Origin: Thozetella sp. PMI_491
Taxonomy: Eukaryota > Ascomycota > Sordariomycetes > Chaetosphaeriales > Chaetosphaeriaceae
Direction of reading: 5' to 3'
Length of the DNA: 64,000 nt
Assembly (NCBI GenBank): GCA_021432635.1
Contig: MU270021.1
Location: 690,594 to 754,593 of the forward strand
Shown here: positions 34,501 through 45,600 of the stretch, piece by piece
Numbering within the stretch: position 1 is the first letter of the stretch
Layout: each line of letters starts with the position of its first letter
Position numbers and translations under genes: made by a program
Notes under the pieces: generated by a model
Database searches by the model: none
Told to the model about the DNA's origin: nothing
Seen by the model: the letters and a program-made list of their open reading frames with translations, nothing else

Positions 34501-35409
34501 CGCAAAACCAAGGCGATCAACACCAAGAAGTGCTTCATTCTAGGCCACATCCAGAGCATCCCGCCTCCTGCCGGGCGAAGCTGGGATGACAACGACGGCC
34601 TGCGACCGGCATTCGATACGCACCCGACTTGGCGCCAGCTGAACGACGAGACCGACAAGCCCGGCTCGACGATGCACATGACGTACAAGGAGTACTTCGA
34701 GACGCTGCCAATCACGAGCGTGGCAACGCCTAACCCGACCCACGTGGTCCCGATCCCGCACCAGCACCAGCTGCCTTTCCACATGCAGCACGGAGGCCAC
34801 GGTGGACCGCCCCGCCAGTCGCCTCACATGCCCCCTATGCAGATGCACACGGGCCAGCCCGGCCCCGTTCACGTCCAGTTCAACCCCGACGACCACCGCA
34901 TGGTCCCGTCGCACTCGGCGCAGTCGTACGCCTCTCCACGGATGGGACAAGTCCCCATGGCCTACCCCCCAACCCCCTCGCAGATGCCATACAACCAACC
35001 CGTTATGCCGCAGCAGTACATGAACCCCGGAACGCCCCAGATGAACCAGTTCCGCAGCTTCTCCAACAATCCTCAGTTTGTGCCCCAGCACCCCCCGAAC
35101 ATGGGCAACCCCATGATGGTGCAGCCGCACTTTATGCCCGGGCCGAACGGCATGGTTGCCGGGCCGCAGGTGCCCATGTACGGCGGCGGCCATCCGCAGT
35201 TCTTGCCTCCCGGCGGCGGTCCGCCACAGGCAATGCCTGGGACGAATGGATTCCCCAGCCCAGGACGGCCCGTGGCCCCAATGATGGCGCATCAGGGCTC
35301 GCACCAGGGCCAGCCGTACGGCATGAGCCCGGCCATGGGATACCAGCAGCCGGCCTACACGCCCCAGCAACCTGGAGGCAAGTTCCAGGGCCAGCGTCCT
35401 CCTCAGTGA
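31592..35409 (+). CDS. pbp1: Ataxin-2 / Pbp1 orthologue, poly(A)-binding-protein-binding protein
   Basis: Five exons, 31592-31755, 32030-32150, 32380-32617, 32682-33048 and 33105-35409, encode 1064 residues. Every intron has a GT donor, YAG acceptor and kept phase. Exon 3 starts the LSm/SM-ATX fold (GQRVRITLNSGAEFEGIYA, residues ~96-175). Residues ~250-295 are the LsmAD domain (HWDQFAENERLFGLKSDYDE, then ERMAAAERKAREIE). A long Ala/Lys/Pro- and Gln/His-rich disordered region follows. Near residue 710 lies a PAM2-type motif (LNPNSTEFRPSVFAPSF) for binding the MLLE domain of poly(A)-binding protein. The C-terminus is Met/Pro/Gln/Gly-rich. In yeast Pbp1 regulates polyadenylation, mRNA stability, stress granules and TORC1 under respiration; a similar cytoplasmic mRNP role is expected. 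The start is the first ATG after the leader. Confidence 0.94.
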
Positions 35410-36708
35410 TGGGTCGCCGCTTAGGATGCCTCGCGCCGTCGAGGCATCGATCAACCGCCCGTGTTGATCACTCCCTCGGCTCTCGTTATCGACTGATGGT
35501 GGCCTACTCACGCTATTGGGTCGCTCTCGAGTTTCTTTAATAGCTCTTTTCTGAGCTCTCTTTGAGCATGATCATCAGCAGCGTCAGGCCACGTCGCGAG
35601 GGCCCCTCCTGCGATCCCGGCGGCGTGTTTCGATCGCCATCACGTTGGGAGGGAGGGAGGCGATCTTATGTTATCGCTGTATGAGTATCCAGTTTCGCGG
35701 CAGCCATCTTACCTTCCTCTCGTTTTGTCGGCAGCCATACTCCGCCCCGGCGGTGGTGGCCAGCCGACCCAGCCAAGGGGAGGACGCAACCTGTTTGTAT
35801 GACTGCCATGCAGATTGTCCTGCTTGGCAGGGGACAGACAGCATTAAAGAGTTACAGGCCGCTTACTCCTACTCATACCGCATTCGATGGAAGGACTAGT
35901 GGAAGGAGGGTAGTTATGTGGAGGGTCAGACTGGCTTTCGGACGGAGAGCAAGAAATGACAGTGGATGTTGATGTCGAACGAGCTGGGGACGGGAAGCCT
36001 GGGTCCGGTGCAAGTGGACAGCTGGTCCTTGCCGACAATGTAGCCAGGTACCTACTTTAGTGAAGTGCCACCCGGCGGAAATCATATGCGATACAAATAC
36101 CCACGAGCTACAATGCCTTGTGCGGTTCCATAAGAGAGCTGTGGCGACGGGCCGGAGGTCACCCCCAAGTTCCTCGGGCGCGCTTCTCCACACGAAGGAC
36201 TTCTTAGTAAACAATGGCACTCGCCTGGTCACACTCGCATAACGCGCCGACTGAACTTTGGGTGGCGAGCATCCACACGAAGTGTCCGATGCTGTCCCAC
36301 TAGCTCATCGTTCTAGACAATTTGTTGACTGCATATGTCTCACCCGCCACAAAGTGAGGTCGTAAATCTGCGTGACTTGACGCCCGAGGACCAATTGGGG
36401 TTTCCTGCGACGAGTCTGAGTGTCAGCAAACGGGACGACATTCTCGCGAGCGAATAAGGAAGAGACCCTTGACACCACCAGGCCCTCAATATTGGCCATG
36501 CTTCACTATTCTAGACCATGTTGGCTGTGGCCTTGAAAGCGTGAAAGGGATAGTGATCATCAGTACAGTGCGACCCGCCCTCCTTTGGCTTCGATTTAAA
36601 GCAGTGCAAGAACCATGGTGCTCTCTTGAACCTGGTTCTCCACTGCTGACCCTTTCCAGTTGCCTACGATCCTTGAGCATTCATAAACTACGTCCATAGG
36701 CTTTCGAG
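35410..36708. other. Intergenic region (pbp1 3' end to the small secreted-peptide gene)
   Basis: No coding support. Frames such as the 119-codon minus-strand one at 35873-36232 lack an ATG. Confidence 0.5.
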
Positions 36709-37020
36709 ATGAGGTTACCCTTTGTCCTCGCCGCTGCCCTCGCCACCCTGGCCACAGCCCACAACCAAGTCTCGCCTACGGGTTCGAGCGTTTCTGATGC
36801 TGGCGTCTCGCCCGACCAGCATGGTTCGCTAGACGATCTCGTGGATAGGGGCACCAACCGGGTAAGTCTAGCGTCACCCCTTTCCGATGCAGGATACTGG
36901 TCAATGTTAGAATGAGAGAGTGCTGACCTTTCTCAGGGCTTGCGCAACGCAGTCGCACCCACACGTGAGCGACGTCAGGGGCTGAAGGCAAGGAGACAGG
37001 GCAGCAAGGCGGAGGTATGA
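36709..37020 (+). CDS. Small secreted basic peptide precursor (78 residues)
   Basis: Two exons, 36709-36861 and 36937-37020. The intron has donor GTAAGT, branch GCTGAC and acceptor TCAG, and joins in phase 0. Residues 1-17 are a clear signal peptide (MRLPFVLAAALATLATA). The middle is acidic/polar (PDQHGSLDDLVD). The C-terminus is strongly basic and ends with two copies of a heptapeptide (RQGLKAR, RQGSKAE), each preceded by Arg-Arg or Arg at a Kex2-type position. No cysteine is present, so it is not a disulphide-rich effector. The plan fits a propeptide cleaved by Kex2 into short peptides, though this is inference. Codons of the two copies differ, so the repeat is not a recent DNA duplication. 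I know no named family. Confidence 0.58.
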
Positions 37021-40000
37021 TGTTTCTAATAAGCGAAGGAGCAGACACTAGTCGGCCCATTTGATTAGGATCTCTTGGAGTAACCATATAAGGAGAGAAA
37101 GGCGGACGGGACAGGAGCGAAGGCAGGCCACAGGGGCGTAGATGCTGCACACTAGCCTATAGATATGAGGACAGGCAATATTTTTTTCTTGATAGAAGAA
37201 AGCAAAGGATGAGACTTCCCAATACATTACCCGGATGCGAAACGAAGGATCGATGGCTGAGTCTGCGCTCGGTGCTACCACGGACCGCTCAGGGCACTCT
37301 CGAGTCTGTATGAGCAGACTGTTCTCTAGAGTCTCCATCATCCATCATCTATAGTGTTTAGGATTGTTACATGTTTGCCTAGTCTTGGAATAATTTTAAT
37401 TGCTTGCTGGCCACTTGTGCCGGTGAGGGCTGCTCGTGATCTAGGCATCGACCAATCTTGGAAAGCCGAGGAGGCTCTTCCACGCACGCCTATGTCGTAC
37501 TAGAGGGAGACTTTCGAGCCCATCAGGAAGGTTCCACAGCCAGTGGAACCACATCTTGCGCGAGGAGGAAGAACATCATGCGTGGTGAGAGGGGTAACTA
37601 GCAGCAGTCCTCGTAAACACCGGGCTCTCACAGGAGTTGCCACCGAAGTCATGGTCATGGTCATGGTCAGCTAGGCTGGCCAATGTACGCGGCCCACATA
37701 CACCTCGGTGTTGCGAGCTTTATGCATAACGAAGAGCTCGCGAAGGATACGGCACAGCTGGACAGGCATTGGCACCCGGCGGCGTTGGTCAACGAGCTGG
37801 GGTTCGCCTGAGGCACTCGCCACGCTACGAGGGCAGGCGGATTCGTAGCCACGCCATCTCGGCACAGCTGTGGCTCACCACCAGGGGAAACATCAGGCGC
37901 AGGTGGCAGATGCAGGGCTAGCTTGTTGCCTTTTGCGGATACCGTAGCTCTCGAGTTGGGACGGCGACTATGCGGCCGATGTTGAGATTCATGCATGCAG
38001 GGGTCTAGTGCACGGGGATCAGCCGCTGTTAGCCAAACAGATGTCCAATCTAGCGTCCGACTGCCTCGCCGGAGAGCCTACGAGAACACGAGTTGTTTCC
38101 TTAACATGGGCGGACTAAAGGGGGCCTCCCTAGGTTGGTCCTGGTTGTGCACCGGAGCTCGGAGGACTAGTCAAGACTTTTTGGGTGGTGCGCCACACAC
38201 ACACACGCATGCGTCCACAAAAGGGTTTCCGGGGATCTGCACAGCGGTCCCCGGATCGTTTGGCGGGTTAAAGTGTGCCGCAGCGAAGGCCAACGCTGGC
38301 CGACCCAGGTCGAGGCCGAACGGTGGACCCGCACAAGCCACGCCGGCTGCCTCTGAGCACCGCAAGGTATACCCGATTACGGGCCGCGGATGCTCTAGCA
38401 GAAGCTTCGTCCTCGGTAATGTGGAAAAAAAAAGTGGGAAGCGACAAAAAAAATTGAGTCAGAAGCAGGCAGAATCACCAGGGTGAAAGGTCACCCCCTT
38501 GAGCAAGAAAATTGCGTGGCACCCTGTCGCGTACGGTTGCTTCCATGCACGGTAGTTAAGAACGTCGTCCAAGTGGGAAAAAGCAATGGCCAGCGTCCTT
38601 CCAAAAGTAGCCCCGCCTGAGAGGTTCTGGCGGGTGTTTGGGCCCTCTAGGCCTTTAGGATAAGGGGGGGAGGGGGAGGGTGAACGGGGCAACGTTTCAA
38701 GTTAAGCCCCTCGACGGCGCCTGCGCGTTATGTCAGCCAGTTGAGCCGCGGCGCTAGGGCTTCCCCGGGATCTACCTCACACAGCGGCTTTCCGCCCCTA
38801 GACCAATCGATCAGCGTGCCTGGGCACCAGCGTTTAGATGGGCCAGGAACGCGGGGCGGGCGATTGGACAAGAGCGCTCTGGGATCCGGCACAACTCCTC
38901 CCCCCCTTTTTTTGCCCTTTTTCTTTCGCCGTGTGAGATGGTGTGATGGAAGGATGCGCGGGTGCCAACTGCCGTGGAGATCGACGGCAGGTCGGCTTCG
39001 TGCGCATTCTTCCCCCTCCCTGGTCGAATTGTTATGGAGTTCTGGCGTTCTGGATTGCGAGGATTGCGAAGCAGGCGGCGGTTCTTTCCCCAGTCGAGAA
39101 ATGGATTTCCGGGTTGGGTGGTAGTGTTCCTGCCCCGTCGCTTCAGAACCGCCCGCCCGCCAGTCGCTCTGCCCATGCGATTCGACCTGGGCTTTCAACC
39201 TCTGACCCCACCAAAGCCCACTCTCCCTGCCTCTGCCCCACCATCGACGTCTATCCATTCTTTCCACCGCTCGGGCTCGGTCCTCTGGACAGCCAGACCT
39301 GCCAGGGGATAACCTACCACCTACTTAGTTCCGCATTCCCTGCCGTGGTTGCTTTCACCAGTCATGGGCGGCGAGCTGGCAAACAAACAGACACATGCCG
39401 GCGATCCTGGCCCACCTTTCTCGTTTACGTGGAAAACACCGAGATGCTGCCCCCTCCCCTCGTCCTTGTCCCTGTCCCTGCCCCTCGGGAGCGCCACTTG
39501 CGCCTGCGCTTGCGTTAAGCATGTTAAGCTCTCTCCCATTCGGGTGCGGCGGCGCCTCTCTGCATGCGTGCTGCTTGGCTGCAAGTCCTGTCCACATGCC
39601 CCGGCACACATCCGGACAACCGCCTCATGACATGTGCCCCTCTGGCTACCAGAACGTTGCGGTCGGCGCGAATCCCATGCAGGCAGCCAGGAGGTAGCCC
39701 ACCCTTCGGCCGCCCGCTGCCAGTCAAGGGCTTAGCATGCGGGCACCTCCCGGACGGATCGCCCTGCCGGGGTGGTCGAACAGAGGAATCGCATACCTCG
39801 ACGTGGGTGGCGTCAAGAGACATTTTGCCGTGGTTCCGCCAGAGACACCTCCCCCCCGGTCGATGCAGGCACCCAGCGGCCCAGGGATGAGGGCATATCA
39901 ACGACCGGGAGCTGGCAGGCTGACCGGCTAACTCACAAGTGTGGGTACCCCATGCACACGCACACCTTTGGCGAGTCGAGTCGAGGCCGCAGACACCAGT

Positions 40001-40579
40001 CACTTTTTCCTTTTGTTCGCCCGCCGGGACGACCCCTACCTCACCTCACCTCCATCCACACTCATAAAGGCCTGGGCCGTCTCAACTTCTTTGTCACCTC
40101 TCCTTCTTTCTCTCTCACGTCTACCTTCCTTCACTTACCTGCCCTTCTCTTCTTCTCTCATCAACGGGTCTCTACCGTTGTCTTGGGTCTTCTGCGTAGC
40201 ACCCTCTACTCTTTTCGATTCTCTTCTATTCAGCCCCTCGCAAGCCGGGAAGCGGGTCCATTGTTTGCTCTCCACCCCCGCCTTGACGTCCCGGACAATT
40301 CGACTGGCTGAGTTGAATGCTATTGTCCTGTACTGGTCAATAACTCCATTTTTGACGACACTCCTTTGTCTGGCTCACAATAGCACCTTCGAGCAGCGCT
40401 CAAGGACCAGCCATATAGAAGGCCAAGCCTCTCCCTCTTGGTACTTCACCTTCTTTCCTCCGCAGACGCGTTTGCGACTATCTTCTTCAGAGTGAAGGAG
40501 ATATTATCAGCTTCGACGAGACATCACTACTTCGGAAGACAAGAACGCACATACCACGACTATCATTTAAACGATCAAG
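37021..40579. other. Longest gene-free stretch, including the long leader of the AA11 gene
   Basis: No supported gene in 3.5 kb. It has poly-A/G stretches around 38430-38455, a hexamer repeat at 37649 and pyrimidine-rich sequence from 39960 to 40560. The pyrimidine-rich part is probably the core promoter and 5' leader of the LPMO gene and contains upstream ATGs (for example 39941). Frames of 100-190 codons between 38700 and 40500 overlap on both strands and have no domain signal. Confidence 0.45.
37649..37666 (+). repeat. Hexamer repeat (TCATGG)x3
   Basis: Three perfect head-to-tail copies of TCATGG. Confidence 0.9.
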
Positions 40580-42121
40580 ATGCATTGCAACGCCATCACC
40601 GGCATTACTGCCCTCCTGGGCTTCGGCACCTTGGTGTCGGCGCACATGCAGATGCAGACCCCTCCCCCTCTCAAGTCCCAGTTCAACAAGCTCGCCACTT
40701 CGGTGGACAGCGACATGACCTCTCCTCTCAAGGCGGATGGATCCAACTTCCCTTGCAAGGGTTACCAGTCCCTGATGGGAAGTGCCGAGGGCGGCTCGGT
40801 CGCCACCTACAGCCCCGGCCAGAAGTCCCAGTACACCATCGTCGGCGGCGCCAACCACAACGGCGGCTCGTGCCAGGCATCCCTCTCGTACGACAAGGGC
40901 AAGACCTTCACCGTCATCGGCTCCGTCGTCGGTGACTGTCCCGGCCAGACCTCGTCCAGCTTCGACTTCACTATCCCGAGCGACGCCCCCACTGGCGAGG
41001 CGCTTTTCGCCTGGACCTGGTTCAACAAGGTCGGCAACCGCGAAATGTACATGAACTGCGCCGTCATCACCATCGGCGGAAGCGGAAATTCTACCTCCAA
41101 GCGCGACGCGGCCGTCGAGGACCGGGAGCTATTTGAGCGTGATGGCGCCACCGCCTTCACCTCGCGCCCAGCCATGTTTGTCGCTAATGTTGGATCTGTC
41201 GGAGGCGGCTGCGGTACTACTGAGGGAACCGATGTCATGTTTCCCTCCCCCGGCCCTGATCTCGTCCAGGCTGCCGATGCCAAGCCCGGTCCTCCCACGG
41301 GTAACTGCGCGGCCGCTGCCGGCTCCGGCTCTGGCTCTGGCACCGGCTCTGGCTCTGGCTCTGCTTCTAGCGCTGGTTCCGGCTCTGGAGCGACGACGGC
41401 TGCCGCGACTACACCGGCCACCACTCCGGCTACCACTCCAGCCACCTCTGCCGTTATTTCTTCGTATGTGACAGTCTCTTCTTCCCTTTCCTCACCCCCT
41501 GCCTCGTCTTCTCAAGCATCTGTCAGCGTTCCTACCTCTGCGCAGGCGTTTAATGCTTCCTCTAGCCACTCCGCCAGCACCTCGTCCTCCGTCTTCGTGG
41601 CATCCTCTGTGCCATTGACTGTGATCCCCGTTGTTAACAGCTCTGCCTCCCGTAGTGCTACCCCGTCGTCAGACTCGCCCGGAGGCGTTTTCCTTACCGC
41701 TTCGGACACTCCCGCTGGTGCCACTAGCGCCGCTTCGGCACAGCCTACCACCCTGCAGACGAGCATGAAGGCTTCTGGCACCGGCAGCGGCAGCGGCTCG
41801 GGCTCGGGCTCGGGCTCGCAGACCAACACCGCCGCTGTTCCCGCGGGCACAGGCACTGGCTCCGGCTCTGGCACCGGCTCCGGTACCGGTGGCTCGGTCG
41901 GTACCGCTTGCACGGATGAGGGAGCCTGGAACTGCATCGACGGCAACTCGTTCAGCCGTTGCGCCTCGGGCCAGTGGTCTGCCATCATTCCCATGGCGGC
42001 CGGTACCTCGTGCCAGCCTGGTGTCAGTGATAGCCTTGTCATGAGCCGCAAGATCAAGCGCAACGGCCCGCGCCGGTCCTTCTCGGCTTGGACTGGCCAG
42101 GCCGCCGTTGCGAGGGACTGA
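40580..42121 (+). CDS. AA11 lytic polysaccharide monooxygenase with C-terminal X278-type module
   Basis: A single exon encodes 513 residues. After a 21-residue signal peptide the mature protein starts with His (HMQMQTPPPL), the copper-brace N-terminal His typical of AA11. The second copper His is His93 (GGANHNGGSCQ) and the axial Tyr is probably Tyr157 (REMYMNCAVI). AA11 enzymes cleave crystalline chitin oxidatively at C1. A Ser/Thr/Gly-rich linker of about 200 residues (GSGSG repeats, residues ~250-440) leads to a C-terminal Cys module from Cys444 (CTDEGAWNCIDGNSFSRC), the X278-type chitin-associated module attached to several AA11 proteins. Likely roles are chitin use or remodelling of the fungus's own wall. 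The protein is complete. The gene is convergent with the ATPase gene, with 510 bp between stops. Confidence 0.94.
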   Translation: MHCNAITGITALLGFGTLVSAHMQMQTPPPLKSQFNKLATSVDSDMTSPLKADGSNFPCKGYQSLMGSAEGGSVATYSPGQKSQYTIVGGANHNGGSCQASLSYDKGKTFTVIGSVVGDCPGQTSSSFDFTIPSDAPTGEALFAWTWFNKVGNREMYMNCAVITIGGSGNSTSKRDAAVEDRELFERDGATAFTSRPAMFVANVGSVGGGCGTTEGTDVMFPSPGPDLVQAADAKPGPPTGNCAAAAGSGSGSGTGSGSGSASSAGSGSGATTAAATTPATTPATTPATSAVISSYVTVSSSLSSPPASSSQASVSVPTSAQAFNASSSHSASTSSSVFVASSVPLTVIPVVNSSASRSATPSSDSPGGVFLTASDTPAGATSAASAQPTTLQTSMKASGTGSGSGSGSGSGSQTNTAAVPAGTGTGSGSGTGSGTGGSVGTACTDEGAWNCIDGNSFSRCASGQWSAIIPMAAGTSCQPGVSDSLVMSRKIKRNGPRRSFSAWTGQAAVARD

Positions 42122-42631
42122 GAGCTGGCGCAGGATTGAGGGGGGGGGAGTACGGCGATGGGCTATACAGAGGTGGTGTGATACCAGGGCAGAGCCCTTT
42201 TCTGTTCTTGCCTTCTTCGCCACCATTTGCGGAGGGCAACATGTACACAATTTTTAGGGTCTGCTTTGTAGGCGTTGCGGCTGGCATGCATTGGGCGGCT
42301 ATTCATTCCCAAATGGAATCTGATCTGAAAAAGAGACATGAACAACGTGAGCATTACTGCGGTGCCAGGCTCGTGTTATGAATGAAAATACAATCCGACG
42401 TATGTGTCCATGTTCCCTGGTACATATATCTTGCTCTCAAGTGCATCATATTTGCTATAAGAAAGAAACCAACTATTAAGCGTAAACATGTTTTCTCGGT
42501 TTCGTGATTTCCTCGCGTGATCCACCAAACACAAATTGCTTCAGCGCTGCCGCCCATGATAGACAAATGCACTTTTTACTCCGTCTCCCGCTCTCTCTCA
42601 ACCGGACTCACTATGAACCTTCGACACGACC
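42122..42631. other. Convergent 3' intergenic region
   Basis: It lies between the stop codons of the LPMO and ATPase genes and holds both 3' UTRs and polyadenylation sites. AT-rich patches occur around 42370-42480. No coding support. Confidence 0.55.
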
Positions 42632-45600
42632 TCAATTGGTGTTGCGCTCCCCCGTGCTACTCCTCCGACTCGACATGGTCCGGAACGTCCGGATGGTCGG
42701 GAACATCTGCAGACCTTGGATCTCGGGGTTCCACCGGATGGGCTTCGCCCGGCGCCCGATGACCATGCGCAGCGCCGCGTACACAATCAGCACGCACCCG
42801 AACGCCATGGGCACCAGCCAGTAGAGCGGCAGCAGGTTGCGCGTCGTCCCGAACACGTACTCGACGCCCGGCGTGTAGACGATGAAAGCGGCCAGCGCCG
42901 CTCCGGCCGCTATGCAGTAAAAGGTCGCGCGGTTGGCGAACATGTAGCGCCCGAACGGCAGCGTCAGGCGCGCCTTGCACGCGAACAGGTTGAACATCTG
43001 CATCGTCATGATGGCCCAGTAGTACATGCTCTGCGCCTCGGCCAGGATGTCGAACTGCGTGGGCCCGTCGATGCCGTTGTACGCCGGCGAGTCACTCGTC
43101 CAGTAGATGCCAGCCCGCTGCATGGCGTGCGCATCATACGGCGAGATGCCACGCCGCTGCATCACGACGAAGTAGGACGTCAGGGCGCCGACAGTCTCAA
43201 TCAGCCCAATCTCCAGGTACGCCCACGAGAGCAGCGGGCCGTCCACCAGTACCTCGGCGCCCGTGGGCTCGAACTTGTCGGCCCAGTACTCGCGCGAGAA
43301 GAGCTGGCGCGTCCTGTCCGATAGCCGCTGCAGGCGAGTCTGGTCCTTCGGCACGATGGTGCCGGACTCCTCGTCGAAGCGGGTGCCGGTGCGCCGCAGC
43401 GCGCGACGCCGGAAGATGGTGGCCGTCTTGGGCGTCACGGGCTTGCGGGGCGGTAGCTTCATCAGTCCGTCCTTGGTCTCTGGCGGGTCCCAGGCGAACG
43501 ACAGGGCGGCGAAGAGCTCGAAGCCGAGGTCGATGACGAGGATCAGGATGGCCGAGAGCGGCAGCGGGATAGGGGCGATGACGTAGAGCAGGTTGGGGAT
43601 CACCTCGGGCGTCGAGTGCGAGATGGTGTACTTGATGCTCTTCTTGAGGTTGACGAAGATGAGGCGGCCCTCCTCGATGCCCCGCACGGTGCTGGCGAAA
43701 TTGTCGTCGAGCAGGATCATGGAGGCGGCCTCCTTGGACACGTCGGACCCGGACTTGTTCATGGCAATACCCAGGTCGGCCTTCTTGAGCGCGGGCGAGT
43801 CGTTGACGCCGTCGCCCGTCACGCCCACGATGTGGCCCATGCTCTGAGCGCGCCGCACGATCTCGAGCTTGTGCTTGGGCGACGTACGCGCGAAGATGAT
43901 CTCGTCCTTCCAGAAGATCTGATCCCACTCGGCATCCGTCAGGCTGTCGATCTGCTCGCCGTGGATCACGACCGCGCTGTAGTCGCTCTCCCCGACGTCC
44001 TCGATGCGCCGGCCCGTCCGCTTGGCCACCATGGCCCGCGTCTCGCCGAGCATGAGGTTGATCTTGCGCCCGATGGCCTCGGCTGTGAGCGGATGGTCAC
44101 CCGTCACCATGACGACCTTGACGCCGGCCGCGCGGCACCGCCCGATGGCCTCGCGGACACCGTGCTTGGGTGGGTCCTGGAGGGAGGCGAGGCCGACGAA
44201 GACGAAGTTGCCCAGGGGGTAGTTCTTGGTTTTCTTGTCGAAGACAAAGTCCTCGGGGTACTGGTCTCCGGGCAGCAGGAGCTCTGCGAAGCCGAGAACG
44301 CGGTGCCCGCGGCTGGCCATGTGCTCATACGTCTCGTCGTAGGCGGTCTTGTGGAAGTCGGTCAGCGGGGTCGAGGCGCCGGCCTGGCCCGTCAGGATGC
44401 GGTTGCACAGCTTCCATACCCGCTCCGGGGCGCCCTTGATGAACAGCGTGAACGTGCCGTTGGCGTGTGGCTTCTTGTGGATGCTCATGTGCCACTTGGT
44501 GTCGGAGTTGAAGGGGAGCTCGAAGATCTTGGGGTATTTCTCGGCCAAGCTCTCGTAGTCGCTAAGCTGGTCGGCGGCATAGCGGATGAGGCCGGCTTCG
44601 GTGGCATCGCCGAGGATCTCGCGGTCCTTGATGGGGACGTCGGTGCGGTCGAACTTGGCGCGCGAGCAGAGGGCCGAGATGTGCAGAATATCGAGCACGC
44701 CGGGCTTCTCGGGCATGGCCACGTTCTTCTCCGCGATGACGCTGGCGGAGGCCTGGTACAGCTCGTTGCACGTCCAGATATTGGCCACGGCCATCTGGTT
44801 CCGCGTCAGGGTGCCGGTCTTGTCGGTAGCGAGCAGCGTGATGGCGCCGAGCGTCTCGACGCCCTGCAGGTCCTTGACTAGCACGTTCTGGCTAGCCATC
44901 CGCTTGGCGGCAATGGTTAAGAGCATCGTCACCGTGGCAGGGAGACCTTCGGGCACCCAGGCCACGAAGATGCCTATGGCGAAATTGAGAGCCAGGGATG
45001 TATTGTTGTTGTTCACGGGGAACGCGATGCCAAAGAAGATGAGGGCGGTGGCAATGGCGATGGTGGCGATGATCTTGACAAAGTTGTCGATCTCGTGCGC
45101 CAGCGGCGACTGCCTCTTCTCCTCGCCGGCAGTGAGGTGGGCAATCTGGCCGAGCACGGTGTTGTCGCCGGTACGGACGACGATGCCGTACGCCTCGCCC
45201 GACACGACGAGGGTGCTGTTGAACATGAGGTTGGTGGCCTCGAGCGGGTTCTGCATGTCGTTGTCCTTGAGCCGCTCTTGGGGCTCCGACTCGCCCGTCA
45301 GCGACGAGTTGTCGACCTTGCAGTCTGACGCCGAAAAGACCAGAATGTCGGCCGGGGTCTTGTCGCCCATGCGGACGAAGACGACGTCGCCAGGGACCAG
45401 TTGAGAGGCGTCCATCTGGGACAGCTTGCCGTCGCGCAGGCACATGCACTTGGCGGGGATCATGTTGAGGAACGACTCCAGCAGCGCCTGCGACTTCTGT
45501 TGCTGGTAAAACTCAATAAAGGCGTTGAGGTGCGCGACGGCGATGAGAATGGCGCCAAGGTACGTCTGCAAGCGGTGTTAGTCGTCTTAGTCGTGCAAAC

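Noticed and set aside
40807-42250. Several 180-210 codon minus-strand frames under the AA11 gene
   Set aside because: They arise from the Gly-Ser repeat linker read in reverse (Glu-Pro repeats) and from GC bias.
43616-44881. 421-codon plus-strand frame antisense to the ATPase gene
   Set aside because: It lies wholly within the conserved ATPase exon, has no ATG context or domain, and is explained by third-position GC bias.
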